Shown: positions 1-6,724, counted from the stretch's first letter. The stretch: DNA of 8,308 nucleotides from Scatosoma sp900555925 (GCA_959603585.1 CAUGYD010000021.1:1-8308); one strand, 5' to 3'. Numbers and translations are program-made. Notes: generated from the sequence alone by a model not told the origin.

Positions 1-4
1 CTTG

Positions 5-35
5 AAAAGTGCTAATTCAAATACCGCACTTTTTT
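5..35 (+). terminator. Rho-independent terminator of an upstream gene
   Basis: AAAAGTGC (5-12) and GCACTTTT (26-33) form an 8-base-pair stem with a 13-base loop, and the right arm runs into a six-T tract. The gene it ends lies to the left, outside the window. It sits 34 bases before the next start codon, so the following lipoprotein gene is expressed either by read-through or from a promoter I cannot identify. Confidence 0.75.
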
Positions 36-68
36 CGGTCAATTATATTGTATCAAGGAGATTAAAAG

Positions 69-527
69 ATGAAAAAATTTATTTACATGTTTCTGACGGC
101 AATTCTGGTTATCGTATCGCTGTTTTCCGCGGTCGGTTGTAAGGACGGACAGGAATCTTCGGAAAACCAGAAATACGACGTGACGATCAAGGTAAAAAAC
201 ACGTTGGGAGAGGAATGGATATTTACACCGGAAATAGAAGAAATGGAATACGAAATGGAATATACGGGAGAGGACGTGGATTTTTATGTAGAATCATACC
301 AGCTGAGAGATCATCCGGAATGGGGAGATCTCTGGCTGACGCCCAGCCGTATAGATTATCCGAATACCTTTAAGGTCTACCCGTTTCTTTATACGGATCC
401 GGAGGGAAATCAAAGTGAAACCAATTATGTAAATGAGAGGGGAAAATATGTTTTTTCCTGTGATGCAAATTCAAGCTCAACCTTATGGAATTACCGATAT
501 ATCAATTTATATATCACGGTTGTTTAA
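69..527 (+). CDS. Small exported lipoprotein, family unknown
   Basis: The 152-residue product begins with MKK, a hydrophobic stretch at about residues 4-22 and a lipobox-like AVGC ending at Cys24. This is a type II (lipoprotein) signal, so the mature protein should be lipid-anchored on the outer face of the membrane. The -3 residue is Ala rather than the usual Leu, but the overall pattern is convincing. The mature part is acidic (many Glu and Asp) with alternating hydrophobic and polar residues, suggesting a small beta-rich domain. I do not recognise the family. The start is fixed by AAGGAGA at 55-61, seven bases before ATG. The gene is followed after 34 bases by the large secreted protein gene on the same strand, so the two are probably co-transcribed and may work together at the cell surface, which is inference. 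Confidence 0.85.
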   Translation: MKKFIYMFLTAILVIVSLFSAVGCKDGQESSENQKYDVTIKVKNTLGEEWIFTPEIEEMEYEMEYTGEDVDFYVESYQLRDHPEWGDLWLTPSRIDYPNTFKVYPFLYTDPEGNQSETNYVNERGKYVFSCDANSSSTLWNYRYINLYITVV

Positions 528-561
528 GAGAAAATAAAAAAATAAAAGGAGATAAACAAAA

Positions 562-3500
562 ATGGTAAAAACAGCAACCTTGAAGAAAGCGGCGGCCGCA
601 ATTCTTTGCGCCGCGGCCCTGTTGTTCGGTGCGATCGGCGTCGGGCTGATGAACCGTCCGTTGACGGCGCATGCGGAAAGCACTTATTTTTCCGAGTCGG
701 AATATACGGACAGCGATAGACTTCTGAAAAGCGACGGAAGTTTATCGACAAAAAGAATTCAGGCTTTTTCCGATGAAGTAAAAGCCGCAGAAGAGGGAAC
801 TTCTTTCTCGGAGCTGACGGAAGTCATTCCCCGACAGCACCTGGAATCGACGGAAGAAAACGCTGTATTTTCCTACAACGGAGCGGAATACGGGTATTAT
901 ATGGCCAAGGAAGGAGAGTTTTTCGACCTGCTGCTCATCGATTTTGATTATGAATTCAATGAGGAAAAAGTTTCCGAAAACGAGTATTCGATAACGATAA
1001 AACCTCTTTTACAGGAAAGTTTTAAGCGCGTGACGGACGGGGAGGGAAATTACGAATGGAAAAAATACGGAGAAGGGAGATATAAGTATTATGTGGCGAA
1101 TCCCCGTTTTATCAGCCAGCTTCAAAACGAGAACGCATTGAACTACGGAGACGACGGATATTCGAAGTATGACGACGACGGGGTGATCATCCAGCAGATG
1201 CGAGCGAATTACGGAATCATCAGATATCAAACAGAAGAGGACGCCCTGGAAGTGATGGGAAAATGCGTTTTGGACAAAGTCGTCGGCATGGGGGTAGATT
1301 TCGTGGTAGACAGTCTGAATACAATAACCGGAGGCCTTTTCGGAACGATTGTCGACTTAGTAAATTTAGGGCAAGATTTGTACGAGCAAGGGAAAGAAGT
1401 TACAATATCGGCAAACAACGAAAACAATATTTTTACGGAATTGTCGAAGAACGAACAACTGAAAGATACCCAGGTGCGAGGTTTTTCGAGAATAGCGGGA
1501 TTTCTTCCGCAACAGGAAATGATTCTTTCCGCTGCCGACGATTCCTATGCCCAGTGCGTCGTGCTTTTAAGCGATACGAATTACAAGAGCAGGCTGACGC
1601 AGGCCTGTGAATTCGACATCGTAAGGCGGGCAGGCTTATACGATTCGATGGAACACGTGGCGGGTAACTGGGAAGACGAAAACGCGGAATCGCTGTTTTT
1701 CTCGAAAAGGCGGATTTTGTTCGAAGACGAACAGCCGAAATTCGAACTGGACGGAAATGAAGTCAACGGCAAAGAAGTACTGGTCTATCTTCTTCCGGAA
1801 GGAAAACAGGTCATTACGTTTACGCCCGAATATTCGGGATTGTATACGGCGGAATTGGGAGCGACGGACGAAGATCTGACGGTCACTATCCTGGATTCGG
1901 CCGGAAATACCGTGAAGAACGACGGCGGATATGAACTAAAAGGAGGAGAGGCCTATTCCGTTATCGTCGGCGCAGGGGAAGAGGGAGCGACTACTTCCCT
2001 CGGCATAAATTTTGCGGAAGGGAATACCCAAGGAACTATTGAAAGCGGGGAAAAGAGAATTTTCAAAACCAAGATCGGGCAGTCGGACGTCTATACCCTG
2101 AATACGCAAAACGGGAACGTTTTGATAGAAAATATTTTCGCCGCGTCTTCCGACGGTTTGGAGGAATATTCCGGGTTCAACGGCTATACGGCAAGCTCGA
2201 AAGTGAGCGTGCCGCTCCCGAAAGGAGAATATTTTATCGTAATACATAATTCGGGAACGATAAAAAATGAATACGAGCTACTGGCGTCGGTGTGCGAATC
2301 CAAGCCGATCGGAGAAGAAATTTCCGTGAAACTCGACGACGACAACTTTACCTTTTTCAAATTTTCGGGCATGGAAGCAAAAAAATACGTCGCCACTCTG
2401 AACGACGGGGAAGACGGGAATTATCGCGTCCTCGATTCCGAATTGGAGCCTGTTTCTTTCGATTTAACGGACAGCGGCGTTTGCTATTTCCAAAATTATG
2501 ACGAAGTCATTTACATAGGACTTAAAGCAGAGAAGGCGAACGGCAAATTTATTCTCAATCCGACGGAATATGCCTTTGCATGGTATATAGACGGGAAATT
2601 AGTGGAGAGTTCCCAAATTTCTTTGGAAAGAGGGGAAACTTATTCTTTGATATTCGTGATAAACGAAGTGATCCAGATAAACGGATATAGTTTGGAGTTA
2701 CCGGACGGCAATGAATACATCAGCTTGGAAAACAACAATCTTATCATCAGCGACGCATGTCCGACGGGAGAACGCTTTCGGATACAATTCCGATATAACT
2801 CCGTCGCCGTTTACGACAGCGACATCGAGGTCACGGTCAAATATACCTTGAATTTTGCGGGAATCGACAGCGTAAACAACGGCGAGAGCCTGACGTTCAG
2901 TTGGACGTATACCGAAGAAGATATTACGGAAATCAATTACAGTCTGATGAGGGGAACGGAGACGAAAATTTATACCGTCTATACGAGCGGAAAAACCGTT
3001 GGAAGCACATACACGGAAGACATAACGTCTGAGACCAAGAGTTTTACCGAAAAATTCGGGGAAGTGGAAATCAAAATTTACCGCGTCGGCGTTGAGACTT
3101 CGAAGGGAGTGGAGTATATAGATTTCGATTCTTCCGAAAGTGTGGACGGGACTTACGGAGGGGGACAGGGAAGCGCCGAAAATCCCTACCTCATTTCCTG
3201 CAACAGGCATTTCTATAATCTCAAATATAATAAAAACAATAATATATATTTCAAATTGACCGAACTTCTGAAACTCAGCACCAGGCTGGATATGTTTTAC
3301 GGCCATTTCGACGGCGGACCTACCCGAATCGAATTTGAGTGCAACGGTTCGGCCGACTTAGGCGTGTTTCAGAACAATTACGGGACGATCGAAGGGGTGC
3401 ATGTGGAAGCCAATATTACGGGGAACGGAACGTATTGTTATGCGGGCGGAATCGCTTGTTATAACTACGATTCGGGAATCATAAAAGATTGTTCGATAAA

Positions 3501-4005
3501 TTTTACAGGGACGTTTAACACGATCAAAGGAGTAGGAGGAGGCATTGCCGCCGTCAATTACGGAAAAATCGAGGATTGCTGGTCGTCAAACGTAAAGGTA
3601 AAAGTGAACGGCGATTTCGGAGGTATTGCCGGAAGGAACAGAGGAAGTATTATTTCCTGTTATTCGGTGGGAACAATTACACTGAATATAGAAAAATATA
3701 ATGGCTCGTATCAGAATTCTCATGTGGGAACCATTGTCGGACTCAACGACGGGGGAACCGTTTCTTCTTGCTATATAAGTACTAGTGACCACGCTACTAC
3801 TATTTATATTATCGTAGACGATGTGGACGATAAAAATTTAGCCCCTTACGTGGGGCCTATTTACGGACAAAACGACGGAGGAACCGTGACAAATTGCTGG
3901 AAGGACGGATATGTCAAAATTGAAACGGGGAATCTGCATTCTTTCAAAGAAGGGGTTACCAAGTACGACCAGACGAGAAATATTAACGACAATTACGACG
4001 TTTAA
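562..4005 (+). CDS. Large secreted protein with PPC-like middle and C-terminal GLUG-type repeats
   Basis: This 1147-residue protein has a signal peptide: Lys-containing start, hydrophobic core at about 10-30, and an AHA site for signal peptidase I after residue 38. Residues 39-400 have no recognised domain. About 405-660 looks like three consecutive beta-sandwich units resembling bacterial pre-peptidase C-terminal (PPC) domains, with phrases such as FTPEYSGLYTAEL and LPKGEYFIVIHNS. Residues about 668-860 look like Ig-type beta domains. From 865, a GGGQGSAENPYLI lead-in precedes GLUG-type repeats starting near 933, 962, 993, 1020, 1056 and 1098. These share the pattern G-x-I...N-x-G-x-[IV]-x-x-C and probably form a beta-helix. 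There is no LPXTG motif, S-layer domain or C-terminal membrane segment, so it may be released or held non-covalently. AAGGAG at 546-551 lies 10 bases before ATG. Adhesion or glycan binding is a guess from architecture. Confidence 0.87.
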   Translation: MVKTATLKKAAAAILCAAALLFGAIGVGLMNRPLTAHAESTYFSESEYTDSDRLLKSDGSLSTKRIQAFSDEVKAAEEGTSFSELTEVIPRQHLESTEENAVFSYNGAEYGYYMAKEGEFFDLLLIDFDYEFNEEKVSENEYSITIKPLLQESFKRVTDGEGNYEWKKYGEGRYKYYVANPRFISQLQNENALNYGDDGYSKYDDDGVIIQQMRANYGIIRYQTEEDALEVMGKCVLDKVVGMGVDFVVDSLNTITGGLFGTIVDLVNLGQDLYEQGKEVTISANNENNIFTELSKNEQLKDTQVRGFSRIAGFLPQQEMILSAADDSYAQCVVLLSDTNYKSRLTQACEFDIVRRAGLYDSMEHVAGNWEDENAESLFFSKRRILFEDEQPKFELDGNEVNGKEVLVYLLPEGKQVITFTPEYSGLYTAELGATDEDLTVTILDSAGNTVKNDGGYELKGGEAYSVIVGAGEEGATTSLGINFAEGNTQGTIESGEKRIFKTKIGQSDVYTLNTQNGNVLIENIFAASSDGLEEYSGFNGYTASSKVSVPLPKGEYFIVIHNSGTIKNEYELLASVCESKPIGEEISVKLDDDNFTFFKFSGMEAKKYVATLNDGEDGNYRVLDSELEPVSFDLTDSGVCYFQNYDEVIYIGLKAEKANGKFILNPTEYAFAWYIDGKLVESSQISLERGETYSLIFVINEVIQINGYSLELPDGNEYISLENNNLIISDACPTGERFRIQFRYNSVAVYDSDIEVTVKYTLNFAGIDSVNNGESLTFSWTYTEEDITEINYSLMRGTETKIYTVYTSGKTVGSTYTEDITSETKSFTEKFGEVEIKIYRVGVETSKGVEYIDFDSSESVDGTYGGGQGSAENPYLISCNRHFYNLKYNKNNNIYFKLTELLKLSTRLDMFYGHFDGGPTRIEFECNGSADLGVFQNNYGTIEGVHVEANITGNGTYCYAGGIACYNYDSGIIKDCSINFTGTFNTIKGVGGGIAAVNYGKIEDCWSSNVKVKVNGDFGGIAGRNRGSIISCYSVGTITLNIEKYNGSYQNSHVGTIVGLNDGGTVSSCYISTSDHATTIYIIVDDVDDKNLAPYVGPIYGQNDGGTVTNCWKDGYVKIETGNLHSFKEGVTKYDQTRNINDNYDV

Positions 4006-4014
4006 ACAGACGCT

Positions 4015-4608
4015 TCACACGATCTCCCGACGGCGGTTTCTGCCGTTCATCTCCCAAAGCAGGGAAGAGAGTCCGTCCGATATGATTTCCGCCATAGAAT
4101 ATACGAGATTCAGACGCGTCGTATTCAAAAGCCCGTAATTCAGGACCGATTTCTCCGCTACGATTCCCATAACGGAAATATCTCCGATACTCCCCAGCTT
4201 CTTATTGGCTCCCGCGCCGGGAAACAGGGGAGTATCGCTCACTTTTATCAGCCCGATGTCTCCCTCGTTCCCTACCGCCGCGTCTACCGCGATAATCCTT
4301 CTGCCGCGGTGCGTCTCTCTCAGAAAAGAACGCATGTATTTGATTTCCTTCGCCGTCACGGGCGCCGACAGCGTACCGTACAAAAACGAACAGAGCCCCT
4401 GCGTCTTATACTTCAACATGGAACCTACGATCGGCCCCAGACTGTCCCCGATTGCTAAATCGCTTCCGATACATAATACTACCGGCAATTCGTCCTCCTT
4501 ATGCGATTCCTTTTTCTTGCTCCGAGAGGGTTCGCGCAGAAATTTATCCACCGCCATCGCCGTTCCGTCGGCTGCCAGCTTGTTGAAAAGATTGAAACAG
4601 TATTCCAT
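4015..4608 (-). CDS. yyaC: Sporulation protein / putative spore protease of the YyaC (DUF1256) family
   Basis: The 197-residue product carries the family landmarks: CIGSD (46-50), GDSLGP (54-59), YGTL (77-80), the VDAAVG segment (108-113), PGAGANK (130-136), GDISVMGIV (142-150) and NTTRL (162-166). YyaC proteins are found in endospore formers and are related in fold to germination-protease and hydrogenase-maturation-protease enzymes. Their substrate is not well established. Length is normal for the family. The start at 4608 is supported by AAGGAG (complement of 4616-4621), seven bases upstream. The first 40 residues are Lys/Glu-rich and poorly conserved. It converges on the large secreted-protein gene with 9 bases between stops and is divergent from cvpA. 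A candidate SigF promoter lies 35-62 bases upstream of the start. In B. subtilis yyaC is also near oriC, which agrees with the DnaA-box cluster 2 kb away. Confidence 0.92.
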   Translation of the reverse strand: MEYCFNLFNKLAADGTAMAVDKFLREPSRSKKKESHKEDELPVVLCIGSDLAIGDSLGPIVGSMLKYKTQGLCSFLYGTLSAPVTAKEIKYMRSFLRETHRGRRIIAVDAAVGNEGDIGLIKVSDTPLFPGAGANKKLGSIGDISVMGIVAEKSVLNYGLLNTTRLNLVYSMAEIISDGLSSLLWEMNGRNRRREIV

Positions 4609-4642
4609 AAAAGGGCTCCTTAAAACTTTTACAATCGGAAAG

Positions 4643-4670
4643 ATTATTGCCCTTTTTCCTCCCGTTATAC
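4643..4670 (-). promoter_or_regulatory. Candidate forespore (SigF-type) promoter of yyaC
   Basis: Reading the minus strand, GTATA (complement of 4666-4670) is followed 14 bases later by GGCAATAAT (complement of 4643-4651). These match the SigF-type elements GYATA and GGNNANANT, although the spacer is about one base shorter than I recall for B. subtilis. Transcription would start near 4636, leaving a leader of about 28 bases with the AAGGAG site. No comparable sigma-A pair is seen for yyaC. Forespore expression fits the family's role in sporulation. Confidence 0.45.
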
Positions 4671-4709
4671 CCCCTTCCGTTGAATTTTTTCGCCGCGGGG
4701 CTCAAAGAC

Positions 4710-4738
4710 TTGAATTTCATGAAAATATATGTTACAAT
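4710..4738 (+). promoter_or_regulatory. Sigma-A promoter of cvpA
   Basis: TTGAAT (4710-4715) and TACAAT (4733-4738) are separated by exactly 17 bases, and a TG at 4730-4731 gives an extended -10. Each hexamer matches the consensus at five of six or nearly so. Transcription would begin near 4745, giving a leader of about 60 bases. The leader includes a small GCGGA/TCCGC hairpin (about 4753-4770) before the GGAGGA ribosome binding site at 4790-4795. Confidence 0.75.
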
Positions 4739-4804
4739 AAATAAAACTTCGCGCGGATAAAAACTTCCGCAAAAGGCAAAAAACATTTCGGAGGAAATCT
4801 GACC

Positions 4805-5518
4805 GTGTTCAATCTTTTGGCTTTTCAAGCCGCTTACGCACTCGATATCGCCTGTGCGCTCATATTGATTATCTGGGCATTTATCGGAGCAAAGAAAGGG
4901 TTCGTGAAATGCTTTTTCGGACTCGTCTCTACCTTGATAGCCCTCGTCCTCGCCATTACCCTGGCTTCCACCGTTTCGGGCTGGCTCGATTCCGCTTTCG
5001 GTATGACCGGATTTTTCAGCGGAAAATTTGAAAATACTTTCCTCAAAATCAACGGCTTTGACGCCGATATTTCTTCCGTCGGCATCGCTTCCGCTCTCGA
5101 AAACGTCAATCTCCCCGGATTTCTCAAAGACCTCATTTTGAAAAATCTCGGCGAGGTAAACAATCTTCCCGCCGGCACTACCCTCGCAAGTCAGGTCGCT
5201 CCCGTCGCTTCTCAGTTTGTCGGATTGCTCATTTCCGGTCTCGTTATTTTTATCGTCGCTCGGCTTCTGCTCCTCATCGTCGAGAAAATTCTTTCCTCGA
5301 TCGTGCGCTCCTGGTCCGTGGCCGCCGCTTTGAACGGAATCCTCGGCTTCGTCGTCGGCGCGTTAAAGGCTCTCATCGTCATCTGCGCCGTCCTTGCACT
5401 CCTCTCCCTCATTCCGTCCGACGGGCTCGTTTCTTTCTTCGATAAGACCATCGTTTTGAAATATCTCTTTAACGAAAACCCCTTGACAAAACTTTTGGGA
5501 TTATTCATCAAATTCTGA
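4805..5518 (+). CDS. cvpA: CvpA-family integral membrane protein
   Basis: This 237-residue, strongly hydrophobic protein has the CvpA layout: two N-terminal membrane helices (about 11-28 and 37-57) around a GAKKGFVKCFFG turn, a soluble external or cytoplasmic stretch (about 60-135), then two more helices (about 137-160 and 178-203) and a short tail. CvpA was named for colicin V production in E. coli. Relatives in Bacillota (YshB-like) are of uncertain function. The start is GTG at 4805, supported by GGAGGA at 4790-4795 with a nine-base gap. It has its own strong promoter (4710-4738). No convincing terminator follows: the inverted repeat at 5525-5550 lacks a T tract. The coding strand is C-rich over G (37 G, 60 C in three 60-base lines at 5221, 5341 and 5401), consistent with a gene read against the leftward replication fork if the origin is at 6.4-6.7 kb. 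Confidence 0.85.
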   Translation: MFNLLAFQAAYALDIACALILIIWAFIGAKKGFVKCFFGLVSTLIALVLAITLASTVSGWLDSAFGMTGFFSGKFENTFLKINGFDADISSVGIASALENVNLPGFLKDLILKNLGEVNNLPAGTTLASQVAPVASQFVGLLISGLVIFIVARLLLLIVEKILSSIVRSWSVAAALNGILGFVVGALKALIVICAVLALLSLIPSDGLVSFFDKTIVLKYLFNENPLTKLLGLFIKF

Positions 5519-5689
5519 CCGATTCGGAAAGAAAAGCGTCTCCTTTTCCGCAGAATATAGGTATAGATAGGTATAACGCACTATACATTGCAAGCAATAT
5601 GAGCGCGCTTACCTATTTTACTTTTTAATTTGTTTGTTTTATCATATCTGAAAAATAAATAACGATTTAGCGATATTGGTATAGACAAT
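5519..5689. repeat. AT-rich intergenic segment with short direct and inverted repeats
   Basis: TAGGTATA occurs at 5558-5565 and 5568-5575, a 10-base period, and GGTATA recurs at 5678-5683. TAGGTA (5568-5573) is complementary to TACCTA (5610-5615). Two palindrome-like units, ATTG-CAAG-CAATATG (5587-5601) and ATTG-GTATAGA-CAATATG (5675-5692), end in the same CAATATG. They could be operators, or the scar of an insertion at the left edge of the acetyltransferase segment. No gene is supported here. Confidence 0.5.
5617..5645 (+). promoter_or_regulatory. Possible promoter of the acetyltransferase gene
   Basis: TTTACT (5617-5622) and TATCAT (5640-5645) are separated by 17 bases and match sigma-A hexamers at four and five of six positions. 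A start near 5652 would give a leader of about 38 bases. The call is weak because the region is AT-rich and such pairs arise easily. Confidence 0.35.
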
Positions 5690-5691
5690 AT
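5673..5691. repeat. Inverted repeat overlapping the acetyltransferase start codon
   Basis: ATATTG (5673-5678) and CAATAT (5686-5691) are perfect complements around a seven-base loop. The last two bases of the right arm are the first two bases of the ATG at 5690. It occupies the place where a ribosome binding site would normally be, and no Shine-Dalgarno motif is seen. It could be a protein-binding operator or a weak start-masking hairpin. Confidence 0.5.
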
Positions 5692-6298
5692 GGAAATAAG
5701 AGAGTTAAAAAAGAAGGATCATAAAAAGGTTATACAATACGCTATAAAAGGTATGCACTTCGGTTTGTACCTTAAAGATAAATTTTTGCTGAACGCATAC
5801 GGTAAATATTTTTGGTGTTTGGAATATACTAACGCAACGCAAATAATAGCAGTTTATGAAGGCGATAAACTGTTGGGCGTTCTTCTTGCCGATATGAAAG
5901 GCGAGAAAAAGCCGTACAAATCGTTCCGTAAGAAATTGTATATAAAATTTATAGACTTTATTCAAAAATTGTTTTTCAAAGGCGGCGTTATGCCTTATGA
6001 AGAAGCAAATAAGGAAATGTTTCGTGCATATTCGGAACGATACACCCCCGACGGAGAAATACGTTTTTTAGCGGCAGATCCCGACGCAAAAGTTAAAGGT
6101 GTAGGAACAATGCTTTTGAACGAGCTTGCACGGAGAGAAAACGGAAAAGAGCTTTATTTGTTCACAGACGACCAATGCACATACCAATTTTACGAGCATC
6201 GTGGATTTGAGAAAATAGGAGAAAAAGATATTGTCCTTGAATTAGATAATACAATAAATCTTAAATGCCTGCTGTATCATAAAAAATTACAAACATAA
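5690..6298 (+). CDS. GNAT-family N-acetyltransferase
   Basis: The 202-residue product shows the GNAT layout. A first strand MEIRELKKKDHKKVI opens the domain, and IIAVYEGDKLLGVLLADM (52-69) forms the central strands. The acetyl-CoA loop is LAADPDAKVKGVGTMLLNEL (about 127-146); it keeps K-G-V-G but has Lys134 where Q/R is usual. FYEHRGFEKIG (167-177) is typical of the C-terminal region. It should transfer an acetyl group from acetyl-CoA to an amine; the substrate cannot be read from sequence. The basic, aromatic insert at about 72-100 is unusual. No ATG, GTG or TTG lies in frame between the upstream stop at 5660 and 5690, so 5690 is the only sensible start, but no Shine-Dalgarno motif precedes it. 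It is much AT-richer than its neighbours (19 of 60 G+C at 5761-5820) and has its own terminator, suggesting acquisition by transfer. Confidence 0.85.
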   Translation: MEIRELKKKDHKKVIQYAIKGMHFGLYLKDKFLLNAYGKYFWCLEYTNATQIIAVYEGDKLLGVLLADMKGEKKPYKSFRKKLYIKFIDFIQKLFFKGGVMPYEEANKEMFRAYSERYTPDGEIRFLAADPDAKVKGVGTMLLNELARRENGKELYLFTDDQCTYQFYEHRGFEKIGEKDIVLELDNTINLKCLLYHKKLQT

Positions 6299-6317
6299 AT
6301 TACAATTTATATAAAAT

Positions 6318-6360
6318 AAAAAAGGAGCAAAGATTATTGGAAATCTCTGCTCCTTTTTTA
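6318..6360 (+). terminator. Rho-independent terminator after the acetyltransferase gene
   Basis: AAAGGAGCA (6321-6329) pairs with TGCTCCTTT (6348-6356). After one A/C mismatch, AGATT (6331-6335) pairs with AATCT (6342-6346) around a six-base loop. The right arm continues into TTTTTT. A-rich bases on the left make it potentially active in both directions. It begins about 20 bases after the acetyltransferase stop and keeps that transcript out of the DnaA-box region. Confidence 0.88.
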
Positions 6361-6410
6361 TCCCTATGGGAATTACCGAAAATTTTATGCGGAAAATGCA
6401 AATATTCCGA

Positions 6411-6724
6411 TGTGGAAAACTGTGGATAACTTCTTTTCTTTTTGATTTATCCACAGAAAAAACAGCAAAAAATGGGGGATAGGGGATAAAAATATGTCTG
6501 CTATCCCCTGTTTTTTCGACTTATCCACAAGAAATTTTAAGATTTTCTCCAATGATTTATTCGGGAAATTGATGAGTTATCCACAATTTTGCGTAAAAAA
6601 GAGGGAAAATTCGCATTTAAGCTCAAAAAATTATTTAGTTTGCGCATTTTTTGAAAAAGTTATCCACAATAGTCTGAAAAATCGTGTGGACAACCTGCTT
6701 TTTATCCACATTCGACGTGGATAA
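6411..6724. other. oriC: DnaA-box cluster, probable replication origin (oriC)
   Basis: Six perfect DnaA boxes are present. TTATCCACA occurs at 6447-6455, 6521-6529, 6577-6585, 6660-6668 and 6702-6710, and its complement TGTGGATAA at 6421-6429. Three one-mismatch boxes add TGTGGAAAA (6411-6419), TGTGGACAA (6685-6693) and CGTGGATAA (6716-6724). About 0.002 perfect boxes would be expected by chance in 314 bases on both strands if bases were equal. The region has no credible gene, is AT-rich, and is followed by an AT-rich stretch and a parS-like palindrome. DnaA would bind here to start replication. The usual neighbours dnaA, dnaN and rpmH are not in the window, so a DnaA-titration or DnaA-reactivation locus remains an alternative. 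yyaC nearby supports an origin-proximal position. Confidence 0.8.
6467..6516. terminator. Bidirectional terminator-like hairpin inside the DnaA-box cluster
   Basis: AAAAAATGGGGGATA (6467-6481) pairs with TATCCCCTGTTTTTT (6502-6516) over 15 positions with two G-U wobbles and a 20-base loop. GGGGATA is repeated in tandem (6475-6481, 6482-6488), so the arm can slip and pair AGGGGATA (6481-6488) with TATCCCCT (6502-6509) instead. The A and T tracts at the stem ends allow termination on either strand. It lies between boxes 6447-6455 and 6521-6529 and may shield the origin from transcription or form a structural element. Confidence 0.6.

Noticed and set aside
44..49. TATATT as a -10 element for the lipoprotein gene
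   Set aside because: Transcription would begin inside the ribosome binding site, and no -35 is found at the proper distance.
4544..4552. TTATCCACC, a one-mismatch DnaA box
   Set aside because: It is a single copy inside the yyaC coding sequence, where it encodes Val-Asp-Lys. One such match is unremarkable.
5525..5550. Inverted repeat after cvpA as a terminator
   Set aside because: CGGAAA/TTTCCG pairs, with an alternative GAAAAG/CTTTTC pairing, but no T tract follows, so termination there is not supported.
5599..5628. Nine-codon leader peptide frame before the acetyltransferase gene
   Set aside because: It has no ribosome binding site and no attenuator-like structure follows. It probably lies upstream of the transcript start.
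6494..6724. 76-codon open frame on the plus strand within the DnaA-box cluster
   Set aside because: It has no ribosome binding site, its codons are built largely from DnaA boxes, and the product shows no recognisable feature.
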